DNA of 10,113 nucleotides from PALSA-607 sp036509315 (GTDB lineage Bacteria; Actinomycetota; Actinomycetes; Acidothermales; Acidothermaceae), in the NCBI GenBank assembly GCA_036509315.1, contig DATCFU010000037.1, positions 1-10,113 on the forward strand, written 5' to 3'. The position numbers were made by a program, and so were the translations under genes. The notes beneath the pieces were generated by a model. It saw only the letters and a list, made by a program, of their open reading frames with translations, was not told where the DNA came from and searched no databases. Shown here piece by piece: positions 4,820 to 10,113 of this stretch (the first letter of the stretch is position 1; each line of letters starts with the position of its first letter).

Positions 4820-6787
4820 ATGCGTCGTTTGCTCATCGCGGCATACACCGTGGTCGCGTTGGCCGGCGGGTCGCTGGTCGCGGTTGTCGCGCCTGCCGCC
4901 CAAGCGGCGGGTGCGGCGGCGACGTGGACCAGTGTGACGCCGTCTCCGATGCCGCCACCTGATGTGAGTACGTCGCTTGTCTTCGATCCGGCGACAGGGC
5001 AGCTCGTGGCGTATGACAGTTCCAACGACGCGGCCTGCGCGCTGCCGCAGACGCAAGTTTGGACGTGGGATGGCGCGGCGTGGACCGACCATCAGCAGGT
5101 GGGATTTCCGCAGGCACGCGACAACGCGGGGTTCGGCTACGACCCGGCGTCGCGCCAGGTGGTGATGTTCGGCGGGTACGCCAACGGCACCTGCCCGGGT
5201 GAGACGTTCAACGGGTTGGAGAACCAGACCTGGACCTGGAACGGCTCGATCTGGGCGCAGCAGCACCCCGCGGTATCGCCCCCGGCCCGTTACACGGCGT
5301 GCGCCGCAGCCGACGACGCGACCGGACAGTTCTTGATGTATGGCGGCATGGGCGAGGGGCCAGTTGATCTGAGCGACACGTGGACCTGGACCGGCACGAA
5401 CTGGCAACAGCTCACCCCGGCAACCTCGCCGCCGGGCGGCCAATGCCAGATGACCTACGACGCGGTTCGAAAGGTCGTGGTGATGCTGGTCGAGGCGCGA
5501 GTCGGAGCGCCGGACGCGGGTGTGATGCAAACCTGGATCTGGAACGGCAGCACGTGGTTCCACGCCGCTGATGTGCCCACCGCGGTGCCCGGTGCCGGCG
5601 GCCCGGTACCGATCAGCTTCGATCCCGACACCGGAAGCGATCTCGCCTATATCGGGGAGACCACCTGCACACAAGTGGGTGCGTCCCACAGTGCGCAGTG
5701 CGTGCAGACTGACCAGCTGTGGACCTTCGACGGCTCGGCCTGGACACAGGCGCCGGCGGCGAACAACCCGCAGACCGGCGCCATGTTCGCAGCTGCCTAC
5801 GACGCGGCCACCCACCAGTTCGTCATCACCGGCGGCGTCCTCAACTTCACCGGGCCCGCGAACGAGGCCACCCTGCTGTACTCCTCGCCCGCGTCGTCGA
5901 CGGTGACACCTTCTCGGCTGGCCGGAACGAACCGGCAGGCAACCGCCGTGGCGGTCTCCCAGTCGCAATTTCCCACTGCCAGCTCAACGCAAGCCGTGGT
6001 ATTGGCCCGAGCTGACGTGTTCGCTGATGCACTCGCGGGCGGGCCATTGGCCGCAGCCAAACACGCGCCTCTCCTCCTCACGTCGTCGGGCTCGCTCGAC
6101 GCGGTCACCAAGGCCGAGATCACCCGGGTGCTACCCGCCGGCGGCACCGTCTACGTCTTGGGCGGCACCACCGCACTGTCCAGCGGGGTAGCGTCCGCGA
6201 TCAGCGGGCTCGGTGATGTCGTGCAGCGCATCGCCGGCGCGGACCGGTTCGCCACCGCGGTCGGGATCGCCGACGCGATGGGTGACCCGAGCACCGTGTT
6301 CGAGGCCAGCGGCACGAACTTCCCCGACGCGCTATCCGCCGTCCCGGCCGCGATCGCCACCCACGCCGCGATCATGCTGACCAACGGCTCGGCGCAGTCG
6401 AGCGCGACCTTGGGCTACCTAGGTGCGCACGCCACCATCCGCTACGCGGTCGGCGGACCCGCGGCCTGGGCGGACCCGTCCGCTGTCGCGCTGGCCGGTG
6501 CAACCCGGTACGCGACATCCCAAGCAGTTGCGCTGGCGTTCTTCCCCAACGCCACCGGGATTTCGGCGGCCTCCGGCGCCACCTTCCCCGACGCCCTCGC
6601 CGCGGGTGTGCTGGCCGGAACCACCAACCAACCGATGCTGCTAGTGCCGCCGAGCGGTCCACTCCCCGAGCCGGCAGCGGCCTACCTGAGCACCCGACAC
6701 GGACTCGTCACAACGGCCACGGCTTTCGGCGGCACCGCCGCGATTTCCAGTGCGACCGTGACCGCGATCGGCAACGCCCTCAAATGA
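4820..6787 (+). CDS. Secreted Kelch-like propeller protein with cell wall binding repeat 2 domains
   Basis: The 655-residue protein starts with a Sec signal peptide (MRRLL, hydrophobic core, cleavage probably after AQA at residue 29). Residues 36-355 form a Kelch-like beta-propeller. The blade signature W-T-W-x-G-x-x-W recurs at 81-88, 138-145, 188-195, 239-246 and, as WTFDGSAW, 301-308, with MFGGY and MYGGM strands between. Six cysteines (73, 125, 161, 209, 283, 294) all lie here. Residues 366-655 hold three repeats of the cell wall binding repeat 2 family, beginning RLAGTNRQATA, RIAGADRFATA and LAGATRYATS, each with a (F)(A/P)DAL motif and a GG(T/P) turn. These repeats hold proteins non-covalently on the wall. 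ATG 4820 has GGGAG 5 bases upstream. The protein probably sits on the cell surface and binds a ligand. No catalytic residues are evident. Confidence 0.93.
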   Translation: MRRLLIAAYTVVALAGGSLVAVVAPAAQAAGAAATWTSVTPSPMPPPDVSTSLVFDPATGQLVAYDSSNDAACALPQTQVWTWDGAAWTDHQQVGFPQARDNAGFGYDPASRQVVMFGGYANGTCPGETFNGLENQTWTWNGSIWAQQHPAVSPPARYTACAAADDATGQFLMYGGMGEGPVDLSDTWTWTGTNWQQLTPATSPPGGQCQMTYDAVRKVVVMLVEARVGAPDAGVMQTWIWNGSTWFHAADVPTAVPGAGGPVPISFDPDTGSDLAYIGETTCTQVGASHSAQCVQTDQLWTFDGSAWTQAPAANNPQTGAMFAAAYDAATHQFVITGGVLNFTGPANEATLLYSSPASSTVTPSRLAGTNRQATAVAVSQSQFPTASSTQAVVLARADVFADALAGGPLAAAKHAPLLLTSSGSLDAVTKAEITRVLPAGGTVYVLGGTTALSSGVASAISGLGDVVQRIAGADRFATAVGIADAMGDPSTVFEASGTNFPDALSAVPAAIATHAAIMLTNGSAQSSATLGYLGAHATIRYAVGGPAAWADPSAVALAGATRYATSQAVALAFFPNATGISAASGATFPDALAAGVLAGTTNQPMLLVPPSGPLPEPAAAYLSTRHGLVTTATAFGGTAAISSATVTAIGNALK

Positions 6788-6946
6788 ACCTCTGAGGCGA
6801 ACTCGGCGACGATGGTGGCCTCGGTGTAACATCCGCTATTCGGCACGATCGCACGCGCGTCATTGCGGCTACGGATCCTTGGGTGACTCACTCCAATGCG
6901 GCATCGGTCGCCGGGCGTTAGCCAGATAGAAACGGCGCAGTCGGCG

Positions 6947-6952
6947 TACGCT
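6947..6952 (+). promoter_or_regulatory. Probable leaderless -10 box (TACGCT)
   Basis: TACGCT fits TANNNT and ends 8 bases before GTG 6961. No ribosome site precedes the GTG. The spacing suits transcription starting at or within two bases of the start codon. Confidence 0.5.
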
Positions 6953-6960
6953 GCCGTGTC

Positions 6961-7941
6961 GTGCAGGACACGCGCTTGGACACTGCTCGGATCCGGGCGG
7001 CTCGCCGGGTAATCGATCCGATATTTCTCGACACCCCGCTGTATTGCTGCGAGGCATTGGAGCCCGCCCTCGGGTGCGCAGTGAGTATCAAGCTCGAAAC
7101 GGCGAACCCGGTCCGCAGCTTCAAGGCCCGCGGCACCGAAGTCGTCGCGAGCCTGCTCACCGAGAACGGCTCACGAGCGGTAGTGTGCGCCAGCGCCGGC
7201 AATCTTGGGCAAGCGCTCGCGTGGTCTGGTCGCGGCCGGGGGCTCGACGTCACCGTCGTCGCATCACGCTTCGCGCCGGCGGTCAAGCTTGATCGCATCC
7301 GCTTGTTCGGTGCGCGGTTGGAGCTGGTCGACGGCGACATCGAGGTGGCTCGCGAGACAGCGGCGGCCATCGCGGGAAACGACGGCATCCGGCTAGTCGA
7401 AGACAGCTTGGACATCGAAACCTGCGAGGGCGCGGCGACCATCGGCTTAGAACTGGTGGACACGCCGCCGACGTTCGACGCCGTCCTGATAGCTCTGGGC
7501 GGCGGGGCGCTGGCCACCGGCGTCGGTCACGTCATCAAAGCCTTAGCGCCCCACGTCGAGGTGATCTGCGTCCAACCTTTAGGCGCACCTGCGATGACAC
7601 ACTCCTGGCAGCAACAGCGCGTCGTCACCACCGACACGACCAACACCATCGCCGACGGCGTCGCCGGCCGGCGTCCCATTCAAGCAGTCCTCGACGATCT
7701 CCTGCTGGTCGTCGACGACGCCGTCCTGGTCCAGGAAGCGTCGATCATTGCCGGGATGCGGATGCTCCTCGACCACGCCGGCCTCATCGTCGAACCCTCC
7801 GGCTCGCTCGGCATCGCGGCGATCCTCGAAGACCGTGACCGCTTCGCCGGCCGACACGTCGCCACCATCGTGTGCGGCAGCAACGTCGACCTAGACGCAT
7901 ATCACCGCTGGGTCGGCGCGGCCTCCCACCACACGATGTGA
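6961..7941 (+). CDS. PLP-dependent threonine/serine dehydratase-family enzyme
   Basis: The 326-residue protein has the fold type II PLP architecture, with the length of single-domain dehydratases and no C-terminal ACT regulatory domain. ETANPVRSFKARG (46-58) contains the PLP-binding Lys55. SAGNLGQALAWSGR (78-91) is the asparagine loop that contacts PLP and the substrate carboxylate. ALGGGALATG (178-187) is the phosphate-binding glycine loop. IVCGSNVD (303-310) includes the Cys/Ser that usually holds the pyridine nitrogen. Relatives remove ammonia from threonine or serine, or racemise serine. The loop reads SAGNLGQ where threonine dehydratases usually have SAGNHAQ and serine racemase has SSGNHGQ, so the activity may differ. 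The GTG start is supported by a -10 box just upstream. No biosynthetic partner lies nearby. Confidence 0.9.
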   Translation: MQDTRLDTARIRAARRVIDPIFLDTPLYCCEALEPALGCAVSIKLETANPVRSFKARGTEVVASLLTENGSRAVVCASAGNLGQALAWSGRGRGLDVTVVASRFAPAVKLDRIRLFGARLELVDGDIEVARETAAAIAGNDGIRLVEDSLDIETCEGAATIGLELVDTPPTFDAVLIALGGGALATGVGHVIKALAPHVEVICVQPLGAPAMTHSWQQQRVVTTDTTNTIADGVAGRRPIQAVLDDLLLVVDDAVLVQEASIIAGMRMLLDHAGLIVEPSGSLGIAAILEDRDRFAGRHVATIVCGSNVDLDAYHRWVGAASHHTM

Positions 7942-8042
7942 CGTTCGCTCCCGGCGGCGAGCGCCGCAGACACTTGTCGCACTTATCACGCTAATCCTGG
8001 TTGCCGCTGTCAGCACCGAACGCGCGCCAGCGGGACGACAGA

Positions 8043-8067
8043 ACGACCGTGTCAGCGGCAAGAGAGT
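8043..8067 (+). repeat. Dispersed 25-bp intergenic motif, copy 3
   Basis: The core is CGTGTCAGCGGCAAGAGAG. It matches copy 1 at 22 of 25 bases. Its CAGCGGCAA half is the right arm of a 9-base inverted repeat with 8001-8009, a feature not seen around the other copies. Confidence 0.65.
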
Positions 8068-8274
8068 GCGTTTGGTGGCCAGTGTCGCCCGCAGTTGTTG
8101 CGACGGCGCGCTTCAGTTGGCATCTGCGTTCCATCCGTCGGCGGTCGGCCAACTGCGCCTAGCAAACGGGCGCAAAGAGTTCCCGCGGGTGGGCCATGGG
8201 TTGAGAAACGCTTACTGCCGATCACTCTTACATCAGGGTGGCTGCCGAGGAACTGTCCCGGCGCCTGACCTGCC

Positions 8275-8282
8275 GGGGAGGA
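8275..8282 (+). promoter_or_regulatory. Strong ribosome binding site of the first micro-ORF
   Basis: GGGGAGGA lies 5 bases before ATG 8288 and is close to a perfect anti-16S match. It is the strongest ribosome site noticed in the window and the main evidence that the 29-codon frame is translated. Confidence 0.7.
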
Positions 8283-8287
8283 TTTAT

Positions 8288-8377
8288 ATGTCACATCTCA
8301 TTGGTTCTGTGCTTGGGTCAGCTACGACGACTTTTGGAGCCCTCATTCACGTCGTCGCCAACGGCTGGAAGTGGTAG
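8288..8377 (+). CDS. Micro-ORF 1: 29-residue hydrophobic peptide
   Basis: The frame encodes MSHLIGSVLGSATTT followed by FGALIHVVANGWKW. The peptide is hydrophobic with few charges, no cysteine and a C-terminal WKW. It could lie in or on a membrane. It is too short for a standard signal peptide plus mature part. The start is fixed by GGGGAGGA 5 bases upstream. The codons are less GC-rich at third positions (ATT, GGT, TCT, CTT, ACT, TTT) than in neighbouring genes. The last residues V-x-A-x-G-x-K-W recur in the next micro-ORF, which starts 23 bases after this stop. Possible roles include a leaderless antimicrobial peptide, a signalling peptide, a small toxin or a small membrane subunit. None of these can be chosen from sequence. 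No peptide-modifying enzyme or exporter is visible in the window. Confidence 0.5.
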   Translation: MSHLIGSVLGSATTTFGALIHVVANGWKW

Positions 8378-8400
8378 CCGCTTCCAGAGGAGCCTCAGCC

Positions 8401-8484
8401 GTGAAACAGAAAATCATGACGAACCTCGTCGACGCCGACGGCGCCGACCATGGTGTCCTGGCCGCCGGCCACAAATGGCGATAG
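8401..8484 (+). CDS. Micro-ORF 2: 27-residue peptide sharing the C-terminal motif of micro-ORF 1
   Basis: A GTG start with AGAGGAG 8 bases upstream (8386-8392) opens a frame encoding MKQKIMTNLVDADGAD and then HGVLAAGHKWR. Residues VLAAGHKW line up with VVANGWKW of micro-ORF 1 (V-x-A-x-G-x-K-W, five identical of eight), and Lys uses AAA here against AAG there, so the match is at protein level rather than a simple DNA copy. The N-terminal half is acidic in the middle and basic at the start, unlike the hydrophobic first peptide. The two would be co-transcribed and may act as a pair. GTG start and short length leave real doubt about translation. Confidence 0.45.
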   Translation: MKQKIMTNLVDADGADHGVLAAGHKWR

Positions 8485-8563
8485 ATCGCCGCGCGATGTG
8501 ACGCACGACGCACGACAGAAGGGCAGCACCGGATGACCATTCGCCGCGCACGCGGCACCGACA

Positions 8564-8899
8564 TTGGCATCGCGGTCTGTGGTTGCTGCCCTCCTCGTCG
8601 CATTGTCGGTGGCAGGCGACGTCCAACACGGTTTGACCATCGCCGTGCTCCAGGTGATGGTGCTGGCGTCGCTGTTTTTGATCCTCGGTGAGCGTCGCCT
8701 GATCCGGATCTCGACCGGCGAGCGGCTGCGCTCGGCACGATTAGTCGCATACGCACGTCCGGTCGTCGACACGTTCGGACGTGCGCAATCGCGGCACGTC
8801 CGGACATACGTCACACCGGCAGATTTGTGCGTTTGCGCGGATCGGATCCGTGGCGACGTCATGGGCTCTGGTCGCCGGGTGTCGCGGCGACGGGGGTGA
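8564..8899 (+). CDS. Doubtful small membrane protein
   Basis: An open frame of up to 111 residues has two hydrophobic stretches (about 6-18 VVAALLVALSVAG and 24-42 LTIAVLQVMVLASLFLILG) followed by an Arg-rich C-terminal half. Third-position GC is fairly high. Against it: there is no ribosome site at the TTG (8564) or at the in-frame GTG (8579), the frame overlaps the lipoprotein gene on the other strand by 41 bases, and a strong inverted repeat sits in its second half. It could be a real two-span membrane protein downstream of the micro-ORFs, or chance. I recognise no family. Confidence 0.33.
   Translation: MASRSVVAALLVALSVAGDVQHGLTIAVLQVMVLASLFLILGERRLIRISTGERLRSARLVAYARPVVDTFGRAQSRHVRTYVTPADLCVCADRIRGDVMGSGRRVSRRRG
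8752..8785. terminator. Strong hairpin, possible terminator
   Basis: CGCACGTCCG (8752-8761) and CGGACGTGCG (8776-8785) are perfect 10-base arms around a 14-base loop. A third copy of GCACGTCCG follows at 8794-8802 and could pair with the middle arm instead. No T-run follows, which is usual in actinobacteria. It may end transcription of the micro-ORF unit before the converging lipoprotein gene. Confidence 0.4.
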
Positions 8900-9416
8900 A
8901 CGTTGTCGCGCAGTCGGCTTCGGGTGCGTCCTGCAAATGGGCTGTCACCTCGACGTTGACCAAGACGCCCGCCGCGGCGCGGTTGATGTCGAAGGAGATC
9001 CTCGCGTGTCCTTGCCCGTTGGCTTGCACGTCCTGGGCGGCGCTAAAGGTTGCATCGCGGGCGACGACGTGAAGCTCCGCTCCCATGACCGTCGTGATCT
9101 CGATGACGGCTGGCTGGTTGATCGCCGGGTGAGCCTGCGCCGCCGCTGCGGTGCATTCAAGCGGTCCGGTGTAGCCGGGTGGGGCCTCACAGGGGTTCGG
9201 TGAATCGGCCGGGAGCGCCGAAGTGCCACACGCTGAGGAGGAAGCCGAGGAGGCATCGGGCTCGCTCGTCGCGGCAGCAACGCTCGCGGTTGCGGTCGAT
9301 GCCTGGCTGGGCTCACGGTGGTGCGTTGTGCAGCCCGCGAGCACCAAGAGGATTAGAGCGGCAGCGACCGGAACTCGACGCGCCGCCGCCCCGACACCAA
9401 GCCGCGACATCACCAT
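8859..9416 (-). CDS. Secreted lipoprotein with a C-terminal beta-rich domain
   Basis: From ATG 9416 the product is 185 residues. A basic N-terminus (MSRLGVGAAARR) leads into a hydrophobic segment ending in the lipobox VLAGC, so Cys29 would be lipidated and the protein anchored on the outer face of the membrane. Residues 30-62 are a Ser/Ala/Thr-rich linker. Four further cysteines (63, 76, 88, 169) could form two disulfides. The region from about residue 93 to 160 (HPAINQPAVIEITTVMGAEL through GVLVNVEVTAHL) alternates hydrophobic and polar residues as in a beta-sandwich. I do not recognise a named family. The start at 9416 is chosen because a TACCGT -10 box ends 6 bases upstream and the signal peptide begins at once. 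An upstream frame to 9479 adds residues that do not fit a signal peptide. Confidence 0.82.
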   Translation of the reverse strand: MVMSRLGVGAAARRVPVAAALILLVLAGCTTHHREPSQASTATASVAAATSEPDASSASSSACGTSALPADSPNPCEAPPGYTGPLECTAAAAQAHPAINQPAVIEITTVMGAELHVVARDATFSAAQDVQANGQGHARISFDINRAAAGVLVNVEVTAHLQDAPEADCATTFTPVAATPGDQSP

Positions 9417-9422
9417 GGTTTG

Positions 9423-9428
9423 ACGGTA
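9423..9428 (-). promoter_or_regulatory. Leaderless -10 box (TACCGT) of the lipoprotein gene
   Basis: On the minus strand TACCGT fits TANNNT and ends 6 bases before ATG 9416, the same spacing as at the toxin-antitoxin operon (TACCAT, 6 bases, ATG). Confidence 0.55.
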
Positions 9429-9498
9429 GACCGCATCGACCGGTTTCTCCGGCGCACTAATTCCGGCGCGAGCGAACACGCATCTTCCCGGCAGAGTA

Positions 9499-9518
9499 GC
9501 GCGTTCACGTGAACGCGC
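9499..9518. repeat. Palindromic repeat, copy 4 (CGCGTTCA-CG-TGAACGCG)
   Basis: A perfect 20-base palindrome with the same 8-base arms as the copies at 303, 4433 and 4494 but a CG centre. It lies 33 bases beyond the stop of the second PIN toxin gene and upstream of the lipoprotein promoter on the same strand. It could end toxin transcription or separate the two units. Confidence 0.85.
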
Positions 9519-9551
9519 GCGGCGGCAGTTTCGGATGTGTTGTGTCAGGCC

Positions 9552-9953
9552 TTAGCGCTTCGGTCTAAAGGCCTCGATGTGACAGCGCGGTCCGGCGGCG
9601 TTAGCCAGTCGAACGTCGCCGGTGAGAAGGTCGACGCCCAACGCCTCTGCGAGTGCGACATACGTTCCGTCGTAGATGGTGAGGTTGTCGCGCAGTTCCC
9701 AGCACCGACCAAGCAGCGGCTGATGCGGTGCGCGCGCCACCGGCGCCGCGGCGAGATCTGCAAGCGCGAGCTCCGCGCGCCGGGGTGCGACCGCGCCGAG
9801 CCTGACCTGCCTGCGCAGTACCGAGGCAACCTCGGCGTCGAGCAGTTCGGGTGCCGCTAGCTGTTCACCGCGAAGACGAGCCCGCGCCTGATCGCCGTCC
9901 AGCCCGTCGTCGGCAAGCGCAACGACCAACACACTGGCGTCAACGACGAGCAC
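9552..9953 (-). CDS. vapC: PIN-domain ribonuclease toxin (VapC-like), second module
   Basis: The 133-residue protein has the full PIN acidic set. VVDASVLVVAL contains Asp5. LLDAEVASVLRR (37-48) contains Glu41. YDGTYVALAEAL (94-105) contains Asp95. LLTGDVRLANA (109-119) contains Asp113. This is the metal-dependent RNase fold of VapC toxins, which block translation by cutting tRNA or rRNA. It differs clearly from the PIN toxin at 2510, for example YDGTYVALAEA against MADLLIAATA, so the two modules are not a recent duplication. The GTG start at 9953 lies inside the last codons of the antitoxin, a 14-base overlap that implies coupled translation. All catalytic residues are present. Confidence 0.93.
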   Translation of the reverse strand: MLVVDASVLVVALADDGLDGDQARARLRGEQLAAPELLDAEVASVLRRQVRLGAVAPRRAELALADLAAAPVARAPHQPLLGRCWELRDNLTIYDGTYVALAEALGVDLLTGDVRLANAAGPRCHIEAFRPKR

Positions 9954-10113
9954 GGTCAGACCGCACCGCCGACACCGCTGCCTTCAACGGAACCGACCCG
10001 CCTGCCCGCCCGCCTGCCCGGTCGAGGATCTCGTCCAGTGTTGGCCGGCTGGCTTCCTCCACCAGTCGCGCGCGCAGATACTCCTGCAGTGACTGGTGGG
10101 CTGCTGCGGCGCG
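9940..10113 (-). CDS. vapB: Antitoxin, ribbon-helix-helix type, C-terminal part (cut by right edge)
   Basis: The frame runs in from the right edge and ends at TGA 9942-9940 after 57 residues. HQSLQEYLRARLVEEASRPT followed by LDEILDRA is the typical second half of FitA/VapB-like ribbon-helix-helix antitoxins, where SLQEYLR is the second helix of the DNA-binding fold and the following acidic helix binds the PIN toxin. The N-terminal strand and first helix lie outside the window, so the start and promoter cannot be seen. It overlaps the toxin start by 14 bases. An in-frame 12-base duplication (9997-10020) adds a second RAGG unit in the linker between the helices and the C-terminal segment. Confidence 0.85.
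   Translation of the reverse strand, partial: RAAAAHQSLQEYLRARLVEEASRPTLDEILDRAGGRAGGSVPLKAAVSAVRSDRARR
9997..10020. repeat. Perfect tandem duplication of a 12-mer inside the antitoxin gene
   Basis: CCCGCCTGCCCG occurs twice back to back. Read on the minus strand it encodes RAGG-RAGG in frame, in a Gly-rich linker. Slippage here would change linker length by four residues without breaking the frame. Confidence 0.8.

Larger units (their letters stand above)
7942..8287. other. Spacer of about 345 bases with several inverted repeats
   Basis: No gene is convincing here. Three inverted repeats follow one another. TTGCCGCTG (8001-8009) pairs with CAGCGGCAA (8053-8061), the second arm being part of a 25-bp motif copy. 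GTCGC (8084-8088) pairs with GCGAC (8100-8104). CAGTTGGC (8114-8121) pairs with GCCAACTG (8148-8155), flanked by further complementary GCGC/CGC bases. The region leads directly into the micro-ORFs at 8288, so it may be a folded leader or a small RNA. A frame open from 8066 is read through to the first micro-ORF but has no ribosome site at its upstream start. Confidence 0.4.

Noticed and set aside
4745..5968. A 407-codon minus-strand frame opposite the propeller gene.
   Set aside because: It is Arg-rich and featureless. The plus strand has a signal peptide, regular propeller blades and wall-binding repeats.
6788..6960. GAGGC / GCCTC pairing after the propeller gene, as a terminator.
   Set aside because: The arms are 5 bases with a long loop, no better than chance in GC-rich DNA.
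8395..8862. Long minus-strand frame of about 155 codons opposite the micro-ORFs and the doubtful membrane protein.
   Set aside because: Composition is dominated by Arg, Thr, Ser and Ala with no domain pattern, as is typical of antisense frames in high-GC DNA. No ribosome site or leaderless -10 box was recognised.
1..10113. Looked for CRISPR arrays, tRNA or rRNA genes, transposases and integrases.
   Set aside because: No regularly spaced direct repeats with unique spacers, no cloverleaf or rRNA-like sequence, and no recombinase motif were seen on either strand.

Overview
The window looks like a chromosomal stretch from a high-GC actinobacterium. Codons are GC-rich at third positions. Several genes appear to start without a leader: a TANNNT-like -10 box lies only 5-8 nt before the start codon. 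One protein carries C-terminal cell wall binding repeat 2 domains, which are common in Gram-positive actinobacteria. Order or genus cannot be set from the sequence. Mixed gene orientations, two toxin-antitoxin modules and many short repeats suggest an accessory or plastic region rather than a conserved operon.

Layout, left to right. 1-335: 3' end of an unrecognised gene whose last codons run through a palindrome. 368-907 (-): GNAT N-acetyltransferase of the RimJ/RimL type. 908-1235: no gene recognised. 1236-2108 (-): aquaporin/MIP channel. 2268-2896 (+): type II toxin-antitoxin pair (Phd/YefM-like antitoxin, PIN toxin) behind a leaderless promoter with a palindromic operator. 2993-3976: two unrecognised membrane proteins. 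4106-4336: small protein resembling potato-inhibitor-I/I78-type peptidase inhibitors. 4337-4819: a 480-base repeat-rich spacer. 4820-6787: a secreted Kelch-like beta-propeller protein with three cell-wall-binding repeats. 6961-7941: a fold type II PLP enzyme of the threonine/serine dehydratase group. 7942-8287: a spacer with several inverted repeats. 8288-8484: two tandem micro-ORFs, each with a strong Shine-Dalgarno sequence and a shared C-terminal motif. 8564-8899: a doubtful small membrane protein. 8859-9416 (-): a lipoprotein. 9552-10113 (-): a second PIN toxin and its ribbon-helix-helix-like antitoxin, cut by the window edge.

The genes do not form one pathway. The two toxin-antitoxin pairs are the only clear functional units. 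The propeller protein, lipoprotein, aquaporin and small membrane proteins all concern the cell envelope.

The most unusual content lies between the genes. First, a palindrome family CGCGTTCA-NN-TGAACGCG occurs four times, each time at or beyond the 3' end of a gene. Second, a 25-bp motif with core CGTGTCAGCGGCAA occurs three times plus once in degenerate form, always intergenic. Third, the pair of micro-peptides at 8288-8484 share V-x-A-x-G-x-K-W near their C-termini and are the best candidate here for something undescribed.
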